In this document: in pieces, positions 51,354-58,326 of the stretch
How the letters are laid out: every line of letters begins with the position of its first letter
Numbering within the stretch: the stretch's first letter is position 1
NCBI GenBank assembly: GCA_050953725.1
Contig: JBMNNB010000003.1
Span: forward strand, 1-64,000
Length of the DNA stretch: 64,000 nucleotides
Direction: 5' to 3'
Source: DTU053 sp012520115
GTDB taxonomy: Bacteria; Bacillota; Clostridia; Oscillospirales; Acutalibacteraceae
Translations under genes and position numbers: made by a program
The notes under the pieces: generated by a model
Databases searched by the model: none
What the model saw: the letters and a program-made list of their open reading frames with translations, nothing else
What the model was told of the DNA's origin: nothing

Positions 51354-51380
51354 TTTCAGGACGGTAGTGCCGTCCTGAAA
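51354..51380 (-). terminator. Hairpin between the anchored protein and ilvE
   Basis: TTTCAGGACGG and CCGTCCTGAAA form an 11-bp stem. On the minus strand only AAATAAATATTTT follows, so termination is likely but not textbook. Confidence 0.65.
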
Positions 51381-51419
51381 ATTGGTGAATATTAAGCTTT
51401 TCGAAAAGATTTGACCCTT

Positions 51420-52097
51420 TTAACCCTTGAATTTAAGGATTATAAGTATAATTCCGCCTATCGATACGGCAAGCAGGCCTGCGCCGAGGCCGATTTTGAA
51501 GGGTGCGCTCATGCCGCCGGACTCGCCGTTGTCAAAGTCAATGGAGTCCACATTGTCGGTGTAATTATACGGGTTTGTGGTGGGGCGGGTATATGTATTC
51601 TGTGTGGTTGATTCTTCGTTTTCTGTTGTGGGCTCGGTTACCGGCTCATAGTTTTCTGTGGTGGTGGGCGCCTTTGTTGTGGGCGGCTTGTTGGAGGAAC
51701 CTGAGGTGCTGGGTATTGTAGGTGACGGAGGAAGGGTCGGAAGCTGCGGGATGGTCGGGCTTTCGGTTTCGCTGGGCTCCTCTGTGGTCGGTGCGGTTGT
51801 TGTGGGTGTGCTGCCGCCTATACCGGGGAAGAGCTTGCCGATGCCGTCAAAAAGTCCGCCGCCGAGACCGTCGAAAAGACCGCCGCCGAGACCGTCAAAA
51901 ATGTCGGAAAAACCGTCAACTCCGGGAATAATGTCCTTAATACCTGAAAAATCGAAACCGCCGAAGGCGTCGCCGATGCCGTCAAAAAGTCCGCCGGCAA
52001 TACCGGAACCCGAATCCTCGGCAGCAAGCGAGGTCAGCGGGAAAACAAAGCACATCAGCAGTGTTAAGGACAGTACAATGAACTTCTTTAAACGCAT
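51420..52097 (-). CDS. Secreted low-complexity protein with C-terminal anchor
   Basis: A 225-residue protein. A signal peptide (KKFIVLSLTLLMCFVFPLTSLAA) ends near residue 26. A Gly/Phe/Asp-rich segment with repeated GGLFDG or GGLFDGLG units follows (about 30-93). Residues about 95-175 are Thr/Pro/Glu-rich (TPTTTAPTTEEPSE), like a wall-spanning stalk, and a C-terminal helix (IGLGAGLLAVSIGGIILIIL) with KFKG ends the protein. There is no LPXTG motif. It is preceded by a promoter and has its own terminator. I do not know its function; a surface stalk or matrix component is plausible. Confidence 0.78.
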   Translation of the reverse strand: MRLKKFIVLSLTLLMCFVFPLTSLAAEDSGSGIAGGLFDGIGDAFGGFDFSGIKDIIPGVDGFSDIFDGLGGGLFDGLGGGLFDGIGKLFPGIGGSTPTTTAPTTEEPSETESPTIPQLPTLPPSPTIPSTSGSSNKPPTTKAPTTTENYEPVTEPTTENEESTTQNTYTRPTTNPYNYTDNVDSIDFDNGESGGMSAPFKIGLGAGLLAVSIGGIILIILKFKG

Positions 52098-52244
52098 ATC
52101 ATTTTCCTCTCATCTATTAAAAGGTAAACAGCGAAGTGATTTAAGCAAATTAATACTGCCGTGCATTTAAAAAGCAAGGTTATTATATAAATAACCTTTG
52201 CGGCAACGGTAAGTAAACTTTCGAATACAATTACGGGTAATAGC

Positions 52245-52273
52245 ATTTTAGCCTATTTAGTCCCATAAGTCAA
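52245..52273 (-). promoter_or_regulatory. Promoter of the secreted low-complexity gene
   Basis: On the minus strand TTGACT (52268-52273), 17 bases and TAAAAT (52245-52250). The leader to 52097 contains a weak hairpin (AAGGTTATT with AATAACCTT at about 52173). The remainder of the 52274-52406 gap holds nothing that I recognise. Confidence 0.6.
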
Positions 52274-52406
52274 GCAAGTGGCGAGAATTTTGCAATTTAT
52301 TCCCGATTGCTTTTTTCCAGAGATGGATAAAAAATGTTTTGCTGAAATCTTCGCTGTCTCTATTATATTTGACACTTTCCGCATTGGGTTTGTTGCGGGC
52401 AGATTG

Positions 52407-52434
52407 AAAACCCCCTGCCGAATCTGGCAGAGGG
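52407..52434 (-). terminator. Terminator after the FeoB-like gene
   Basis: On the minus strand CCCTCTGCC pairs with GGCAGGGGG (one U-G pair), followed by TTTTC. The stem is 9 bp with a 6-base loop. Confidence 0.8.
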
Positions 52435-52450
52435 CTTACAGGGTGTTTGC

Positions 52451-53503
52451 TTAATTATCTTTGAGCCTTGTTATGACTGCAAGGGGGCAGTCTTTGAGCC
52501 TTACTCTCCGCTCGTTTAATTCGTTGCATATCTGATTTACGCACATAACAAAATCCCTTGTGACGCTTATCTGTATGGGCAAAAAGCAGGCTACGGGCAG
52601 CTTAACCCCTTCCTGCGCCAGCAGCACGAATTTAAGCGCTTCGAGCTGAGGGTCGGCATCGGGATTCAGCCCTGACAGCATGGCGATTAGTGGCTCGAAA
52701 AGCACGGCGAAATTGATTTGGCTTACGGCCTCATCGCTTGTCGGCTCCGGCCTGCCGCCTTCGGCATCATCCCTTTTGTCGATGACGAACAGCCGCTTTT
52801 TGAGCCTTTTTATGTCCTTCATGCCGCTCACCTCCAGCTTTCTGTCTTTTACAAGGGTTGCCGCTTTGTTCTTAAATTCAAAGCAGGACAAGAGGGGGAT
52901 TTCCTCGTACTCTAAAGATTTTGTGATTATGCAGTCGTTATATTTGCAACTTGCGCCTTCGTCGTGCATGCATTTTTCGGCTTCAACTTTAAGCGATTTA
53001 TCGGAATAAATAGATTTTACCCTCACTTTTTTGTCCTCGGTAATTGAGTTAAGAACTCGCTTCAGCTGAAGCCTCAGGCCGTTTCTTTTAAGGTTGTTAA
53101 TGCAAAGATAGCCCTCGTCGCAAAGGGCTGAGGCCTCGGCAAAGAGGCTTTCGCCATAGGCTATGCTTGCAGGCTTACAAATAATAATGAAGGCGTCATA
53201 CTGAGCGAAGGCAAAGCAGTCGCCCGTAAAGCCCTCCCCGTCAAAGTTTTGCCAGAGAGAATATGTTTCGGGAAGGCTTAACAGGTCTATTTGCTTCTTA
53301 TTGTATTCTATGTGAATCTGAACAGAGCTGCTACCGCTGTCACGAAAGCCCATGTTGTCGGGTGCAAGCCCCGAAAGTGCGGACATGAGTAAATCCTTAT
53401 CGGAGCCGGGTATGCCCGTAACGAGTATTGTTTTGTCGCCTCCCCTTTTGCGAATGAAGCAGGCTTCGGGAAAATCCATTTTATTTCTCTTCATCTTGAA
53501 CAC
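52451..53503 (-). CDS. Degenerate FeoB-like G-domain protein
   Basis: A 350-residue soluble protein. Residues 27-43 (VTGIPGSDKDLLMSALSGL) align with the FeoB P-loop GxPNxGKTTLFNALTG. Residues 70-80 (IDLLSLPETYSL) align with DLPGTYSL, and GESLFAEASALCDEGY and INNLKRNG align with the following helix and base-recognition strand. Several GTP-contacting residues are changed (SDK in place of xGK; LPE in place of LPG), so nucleotide binding is doubtful. It has no membrane part and FeoA is absent. The name is an eye alignment. GTG 53503 has a weak ribosome site; an ATG at 53494 is an alternative start. Confidence 0.5.
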   Translation of the reverse strand: MFKMKRNKMDFPEACFIRKRGGDKTILVTGIPGSDKDLLMSALSGLAPDNMGFRDSGSSSVQIHIEYNKKQIDLLSLPETYSLWQNFDGEGFTGDCFAFAQYDAFIIICKPASIAYGESLFAEASALCDEGYLCINNLKRNGLRLQLKRVLNSITEDKKVRVKSIYSDKSLKVEAEKCMHDEGASCKYNDCIITKSLEYEEIPLLSCFEFKNKAATLVKDRKLEVSGMKDIKRLKKRLFVIDKRDDAEGGRPEPTSDEAVSQINFAVLFEPLIAMLSGLNPDADPQLEALKFVLLAQEGVKLPVACFLPIQISVTRDFVMCVNQICNELNERRVRLKDCPLAVITRLKDN

Positions 53504-53583
53504 CTGCCTGTCGGTATTTGTACTATTCTATAAGCAAAACCCTTGTTTAATGACTAATACAAGGGGATGACTTTAAAAACCGC

Positions 53584-53610
53584 AAAAAACGGGACACCTC
53601 AGGTGTCCCG
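53584..53610 (-). terminator. Terminator after asnS
   Basis: CGGGACACCT-C-AGGTGTCCCG, a perfect 10-bp stem; leftward it is followed by six Ts. Confidence 0.92.
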
Positions 53611-53637
53611 TAGTAAGTGTTATTTTTGAGAATGGCG

Positions 53638-55011
53638 TTAAATTCTGATTTCTTTGGGGGTTCTGGGGTAAAGCTGGACGTCCCTGATGTTTGAAACGCC
53701 GGTGATATACATAAGGAAGCGTTCAAGACCCAGACCGAAGCCGCTGTGGGGCGCAGAGCCGAATTTCCTCAGCTCCAGATAGCTCTTATAATCCTCCTCG
53801 TTCATGCCCTTGGCTCTGATTGCACTGAGGAGCTTGTCATAATCGTTCTCCCTTTCGCTGCAGCCTATAATCTCGCCCACTCCCGGCACAAGCAGGTCTG
53901 TTGCGGCTACCGTCCTGCCGTCGTCGTTCTGCTTCATATAGAAGGACTTGATATGTTTCGGGTAATTGGTGACAAAGACCGGGCGGTTGCAGATGGTTTC
54001 GGCTATATATCTCTCATGCTCCGTCTGCAAATCGAGTCCCCATTCTACGGGGTATTTGAACTCTGCATCGGCTTTTTTAAGAAGCTCTATCGCCTCTGTA
54101 TAATCCACGACGGCAAAGCTCTCTGAGACGACCTTTTCGAGCTTTGAGATAAGACCGCTCTCATAGTGCTTTTCAAAAAACTCAAGCTCCGGACGGCAGT
54201 TTTCGAGGGCGTAATTTATGAGGCTCTTAATCATATCCTCTGCGATTTCAATGATGTCGGGAAGCTCTGCAAAGGCGACCTCCGGCTCAATCTGCCAGAA
54301 CTCGGCGGCGTGGCGGGGCGTATTGCTGTTTTCCGCACGGAAGGTGGGGCCGAAGGTGTAGATTTTGCCGAAGGCCAGGGCTGCTGCCTCGCCCTCTAAC
54401 TGACCCGAAACCGTAAGTCCGGCCTTTTTGCCGAAAAAGTCCTCTTTATAATAGTCCTCGCCTTCGGGAGCTTCGTAGCCGGGCGGAAGGGTGGTGACCC
54501 TAAAAATCTCGCCCGCGCCCTCGCAGTCGCTGGAGGTGATTATGGGCGTGTGGACATAGATATAGCCGTTCTTCCGGAAATAGTCATGCACCGCATAGGA
54601 AATCTTTGAACGTACCCTGAAAACGGCGTTAAAGGTATTGGTCCTGAGCCTTAAATGAGGCATTGTGCGCAAAAATTCGAGGGTATGGCGCTTCTTCTGC
54701 AGAGGATAATCCGAGGGGCTTTCTCCGAGCAGGGTTATCTCTGCTGCATTAATTTCATAGCCTTCCTTAATTTCGGATTTCACGACAGTACCCTTGACCC
54801 TGATTGCCGCACCGACCTTTAAGATGTCTATAATATCGGGCATGTGGGCTTTATCTATTACAATCTGGACGGGGCTGAAGGCGGAGCCGTCGCCGACTTC
54901 GGCAAAGGCCATGGTTTTCGACTCCCTTGAGGTCCTGACCCAGCCGCAGATTGTTACTTCTTCGTTTAATTTGCTGCCGCTTAAAATGTCCTTTATTTCA
55001 GTCCTTTTCAC
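53638..55011 (-). CDS. asnS: Asparaginyl-tRNA synthetase
   Basis: A class IIb synthetase of 457 residues. The OB-fold begins EVTICGWVRTSRESKTMAF. The AsnRS-specific ITSSDCEGAGEIFRVT, motif 2 TFRAENSNTPRHAAEFWQIE and motif 3 GFGLGLERFLMYITG are present. With AsnRS present, Asn-tRNA can be made directly, so the GatCAB in this genome is probably needed mainly for Gln-tRNA(Gln). The gene stands alone between terminators, without a T-box. Confidence 0.96.
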   Translation of the reverse strand: MKRTEIKDILSGSKLNEEVTICGWVRTSRESKTMAFAEVGDGSAFSPVQIVIDKAHMPDIIDILKVGAAIRVKGTVVKSEIKEGYEINAAEITLLGESPSDYPLQKKRHTLEFLRTMPHLRLRTNTFNAVFRVRSKISYAVHDYFRKNGYIYVHTPIITSSDCEGAGEIFRVTTLPPGYEAPEGEDYYKEDFFGKKAGLTVSGQLEGEAAALAFGKIYTFGPTFRAENSNTPRHAAEFWQIEPEVAFAELPDIIEIAEDMIKSLINYALENCRPELEFFEKHYESGLISKLEKVVSESFAVVDYTEAIELLKKADAEFKYPVEWGLDLQTEHERYIAETICNRPVFVTNYPKHIKSFYMKQNDDGRTVAATDLLVPGVGEIIGCSERENDYDKLLSAIRAKGMNEEDYKSYLELRKFGSAPHSGFGLGLERFLMYITGVSNIRDVQLYPRTPKEIRI

Positions 55012-55041
55012 AAGGCACCTCCGGTTATGATTTACAGTATT

Positions 55042-55069
55042 ATGATAACAAATCCTGACTCAATTTCAA
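55042..55069 (-). promoter_or_regulatory. Promoter of asnS
   Basis: On the minus strand TTGAAA (55064-55069), 16 bases and TATCAT (55042-55047). The spacing is one base short of optimal. Confidence 0.5.
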
Positions 55070-55099
55070 CATTATATTATGCCGAAATTTCTTAATTTA

Positions 55100-55131
55100 A
55101 AAGGCCTGCTGTTAATTTACAGCAAGCCTTT
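55100..55131 (-). terminator. Terminator after the NUDIX gene
   Basis: AAAGGC-TTGCTGT pairs with ACAGCA-GGCCTTT around AAATTA; leftward it is followed by TTAAATT. It lies three bases past the stop codon. Confidence 0.7.
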
Positions 55132-55134
55132 AAA

Positions 55135-55887
55135 TTACGATTTTATGCCTATGGCCTTTTCGGCTCTCTCTTTTAAGAATTCGTTTGCCCTTTCGAGTAT
55201 GAGCCTGTCGTTTTCAAATCTCAGGTTCTCCATTGCCTGCTCGAATGCAAGCCACACATAGTCCTCGATTTCGGTCTTCTGAATGACCGTCCTTGTGTCG
55301 TTGGTGCTGGCAAGGAAAATAGTCACGGACTTTTCTACCTTGCCGCCGATTTTGTACTCCGAGGTGGAAACAAAGCCGTCTATGAACTTGATATTGATGC
55401 CCGTTTCCTCATAAACCTCTCTTGCGGCGGTCTGCTTTTTGGTCTCGCCCTTTTCCATATGACCCTTGGGAAAGCCCCAATGGCTGCTGCGCTTGTTCTT
55501 TATAAGCAGGTATCTGATTTCGTTGTTGATTTCCCTGACCACAACGGCGCCGCAGGAGACCTCATACAGGCAGTCGAGATAATAGTCCTTCGGGTCCTCA
55601 AGTCCCTCCAGTGCGGAAATAATCTCAAAATTGATGAACCGCATTCGTTTGGGGGCTACAACAAATTTCGGCGCAGAGCCGTCATAGTAGTTGAGCTTTG
55701 CAATAACCCTGCCCGAAAATTCCTTTAATACATTATCTGCGCCGAGGACATAAGTATCCGCCAGAGTGGAGCTGCCGTCGGCAGCCTTCAGGCTCATTAC
55801 GCCCGCACTGACGGGCGGCTTTGATTTGTCCTTGCCTTCATTTTTAAACGAGGCCGTTATATTAACCTTAACATATCTACCAAGCAT
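55135..55887 (-). CDS. PPase-like domain fused to a NUDIX hydrolase
   Basis: A 250-residue protein. Residues about 105-235 form a NUDIX domain; the box GHMEKGETKKQTAAREVYEE with TGI (142-164) is complete, so a nucleoside diphosphate-linked or dinucleotide hydrolase is likely. Residues 1-95 (MLGRYVKVNIT, LADTYVLGADNVLKEFSGRVIAKL, PKFVVAPKRMRF) resemble the small family of inorganic pyrophosphatase-like proteins of Clostridia, but the acidic metal-binding positions look partly replaced. I chose ATG 55887 after GGAG; the frame is open to 55974. Confidence 0.78.
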   Translation of the reverse strand: MLGRYVKVNITASFKNEGKDKSKPPVSAGVMSLKAADGSSTLADTYVLGADNVLKEFSGRVIAKLNYYDGSAPKFVVAPKRMRFINFEIISALEGLEDPKDYYLDCLYEVSCGAVVVREINNEIRYLLIKNKRSSHWGFPKGHMEKGETKKQTAAREVYEETGINIKFIDGFVSTSEYKIGGKVEKSVTIFLASTNDTRTVIQKTEIEDYVWLAFEQAMENLRFENDRLILERANEFLKERAEKAIGIKS

Positions 55888-56179
55888 TACTATCTCCGGT
55901 CTTAACTTTTTTAAAACTGCAACGTCGCTATTAGTATACCACAATTTTACTTCAAGTAAAAGGTCTGCTAACAACTTAACATTTTAATATGTCATATGCT
56001 TTCAGCCGTTACTAACTGAAAGTATAGGCTATATTATATGTGAGGCGGCTTTGTTTTTCAAGGATTTTTACAAATAATAGTAACCAAAAATGAGCGGCTT
56101 TCCCGCCGTCATTATAACAAAGCCTACAATACTATTCTTAATACTATTCTTAGCTTTTATTAAAATTCTGTTAAAGGCA

Positions 56180-56208
56180 TTGTTAAAAGTGCGTCTTTGC
56201 GTTAAACT
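56180..56208 (+). promoter_or_regulatory. Promoter of the LCP-family gene
   Basis: TTGTTA (56180-56185), 17 bases and TAAACT (56203-56208), 54 bases before the ATG. The rest of 55975-56179 shows nothing else. Confidence 0.5.
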
Positions 56209-56261
56209 ATTCACTGTATCCAATCCTAATTTATTCCTGTACGGGGGAAAGGAAACATATT

Positions 56262-57434
56262 ATGAGTGACATTTATTTTTCTAAGGATAAAAACAAGAAG
56301 AATATAAACAGCTACGACCCTGACAGCGACACAATGGAGATTCCCGACATAGACGAATTTCTTGACGACCATCAGGAGAGCTTGGGAAAAGGGAGAAAGG
56401 CAGTGGCAAAATCGCCGTCAGCTGTGGGCAAAATCAAGCCCGCAAACAGCTTCAGAAATGCAATGTCAAGGGTCAGAAAAGCAAGCAAAAGCAGCTCGAA
56501 GGGCTCCCTTGCGCTGAAAATCGTGGCTGCAGTACTGGCGCTGCTTATAATTGCGGGCGGTGCGACCGGCTTATATCTTTATAAATCCATACTCGGAGAG
56601 ATTCAGTACGAAAAAGAGGAGGATCACTCGAACAAATATGTCAAGGACTCGGAGCTTATTGGTTCTAAGGACGTAAAAAACATACTGCTTATAGGACTTG
56701 ACAGTGATTCGACAGAGGACGTTGCCCGCTCCGACTCGATGATTCTCGTCAGCATTGACAGCAAGAACAAGGCTATTAAGCTGACATCCTTCCTCAGAGA
56801 CATGTGGGTCGAGATTCCCGGCAAGAAAACCGCCAAGCTGAACGCTGCGGCCTCGAGCGGCGGCCCGAATCTTGTAATGGACACTATCGAATACAATTTC
56901 AAAATCAAGATAGACAACTATGTGATGATTGGCTTTGACGCATTCCAGAAGATAATCGATGCGGTGGGCGGCATTGAGGTTGACGTCAGCAAGGCCGAGG
57001 CTAAGGAAATGGCCAACTTCGGCTGCGTCGTGACCGCCGGCACCAATGTTCACCTTAACGGTGAGCAGGCTCTTTGGTTTGCAAGGGTCAGGAAGATGGA
57101 CTCGGACTTCCAGAGAACCAGCAGGCAGCGCTTAGTCATAGAAAAGGCCTTTGCTAAGGCTAAAAAGCTGGGCGTGGGAAAACTCTTAGAACTTGCCAAT
57201 CAGATTGCTCCCCTTGTAAGCACCGACCTTGATAAGAGCGAGCTTCTGAAGCTCGGCGCAAACGGCGTTGTGAAGTATCTGGGCTATTCAATTATGCAGG
57301 GCAGCGTGCCCGCAAAAGGCACCTGGAGCGACGCAAAAATAAGCGGTCAGGCAGTGCTGAAGGTGGACTTTAAGAAGAATATAGACTATTTAAAAGAGTT
57401 TATTTACGAAAACAAGCCGGAGGCAAAGAAATAG
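56262..57434 (+). CDS. LytR-CpsA-Psr (LCP) family cell-wall ligase
   Basis: A 390-residue protein that attaches anionic polymers or capsule to peptidoglycan. A 85-residue charged cytoplasmic part (YDPDSDTMEIPDIDEFLDD) precedes a membrane helix (LKIVAAVLALLIIAGGATGLYLY, about 84-106) and an extracellular LCP domain. The latter has LIGLDSD, DSMILVSIDSKNKAIKLTSFLRD (conserved Arg), VGGIEVDVSKAE and WFARVRKMDSDFQRTSRQR. GGGGGAAAGG precedes the ATG at 56262. Confidence 0.92.
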   Translation: MSDIYFSKDKNKKNINSYDPDSDTMEIPDIDEFLDDHQESLGKGRKAVAKSPSAVGKIKPANSFRNAMSRVRKASKSSSKGSLALKIVAAVLALLIIAGGATGLYLYKSILGEIQYEKEEDHSNKYVKDSELIGSKDVKNILLIGLDSDSTEDVARSDSMILVSIDSKNKAIKLTSFLRDMWVEIPGKKTAKLNAAASSGGPNLVMDTIEYNFKIKIDNYVMIGFDAFQKIIDAVGGIEVDVSKAEAKEMANFGCVVTAGTNVHLNGEQALWFARVRKMDSDFQRTSRQRLVIEKAFAKAKKLGVGKLLELANQIAPLVSTDLDKSELLKLGANGVVKYLGYSIMQGSVPAKGTWSDAKISGQAVLKVDFKKNIDYLKEFIYENKPEAKK

Positions 57435-57466
57435 AAAATTCGCTTAACTAATTGAATCTTCAATTG

Positions 57467-57495
57467 TTGAAAAATGGATATTCAAGTGTTATTAT
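57467..57495 (+). promoter_or_regulatory. Promoter of the zinc-ribbon membrane gene
   Basis: TTGAAA (57467-57472), 17 bases and TATTAT (57490-57495). It probably also serves valS. Confidence 0.65.
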
Positions 57496-57548
57496 AGCTA
57501 AAAGCGCAATTCAATCGTAATCGAAACTATAGAATACGAGAGGTTGTT

Positions 57549-58274
57549 ATGGCTAAGTGTCCGTGCTGCGATTATAAGCTTAAAATATGGCATATCCGTG
57601 CCGAATGTCCCTCCTGCGGGGCGAACATACCCAACTACAACTGGGAGGAAAGGCTCGAGCAGGATGCAGATGTTGCCGAGGCCGCCTGGAAGGTCTTTCG
57701 GGCAAGGGTTGCCGCCGTTAAAAGCACCCTTTTCGGCGGCGTATTGAGGGTCATAAGGTTTGCCTTTACCTTCGTGCCGCTTGTAATTCTGCCCCTGCCC
57801 TTAATTAAGCTCGCTTTGAGCCTGCCATTTACGGATTTTGAGCCGGCCTCCTACTCTATTATCAACATAGCCCTGGGTATAATACAGTCCTATAACATAA
57901 AGAATATACTGAGTGCGGCAGACTCGGAGATATTCAAGACCCCGGCAACCGTAATTCTTGCATCACTTATACTGATTGTGCTTGCCATACTTTTCGCAGT
58001 ATTGAACTTTGTGTTTATGCTGACCGGCTCCTTCAGTATGAAAAACGCAAAGAATGTCTTCTGCTGCGCTGTCAGCACCGTTTGTTTTATTGCCCTTGCG
58101 GCTGTGCTGATGGTTTTCAAATCTACGGTGGTCGCCGCAAATCCCGCACTTATAAGTTTCAGCTTAGGGCCGGCGGTATTTGTGGGCATCGGGCTTTTTA
58201 CATTTAATCTGATAATCAACATCGTTCTGAATCGTTCACTTAAAAAGCAAAGGCTTACAATGCCTGCTTTTTGA
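57549..58274 (+). CDS. Zinc-ribbon four-helix membrane protein
   Basis: A 241-residue protein. Two CxxC pairs at the N-terminus (KCPCCDYKL and ECPSCGANI) form a zinc ribbon, followed by a helical linker (WEERLEQDADVAEAAWKVFRA). Four hydrophobic helices follow at about 68-90, 130-165, 170-195 and 200-225, and the end is basic (NRSLKKQRLTMPAF). I do not recognise a named family; such proteins are common in clostridial genomes. It ends 52 bases before valS. Confidence 0.7.
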   Translation: MAKCPCCDYKLKIWHIRAECPSCGANIPNYNWEERLEQDADVAEAAWKVFRARVAAVKSTLFGGVLRVIRFAFTFVPLVILPLPLIKLALSLPFTDFEPASYSIINIALGIIQSYNIKNILSAADSEIFKTPATVILASLILIVLAILFAVLNFVFMLTGSFSMKNAKNVFCCAVSTVCFIALAAVLMVFKSTVVAANPALISFSLGPAVFVGIGLFTFNLIINIVLNRSLKKQRLTMPAF

Positions 58275-58326
58275 TTATATGACAGCGGCTGACTTTATGG
58301 CCGTACCCCTTTGAAAGGATAGGTAA

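Noticed and set aside
51658..52170. A 170-residue rightward frame opposite the secreted low-complexity gene
   Set aside because: It is Pro/Ser-rich only because it is antisense to Gly/Thr codons, and no ribosome binding site is present.
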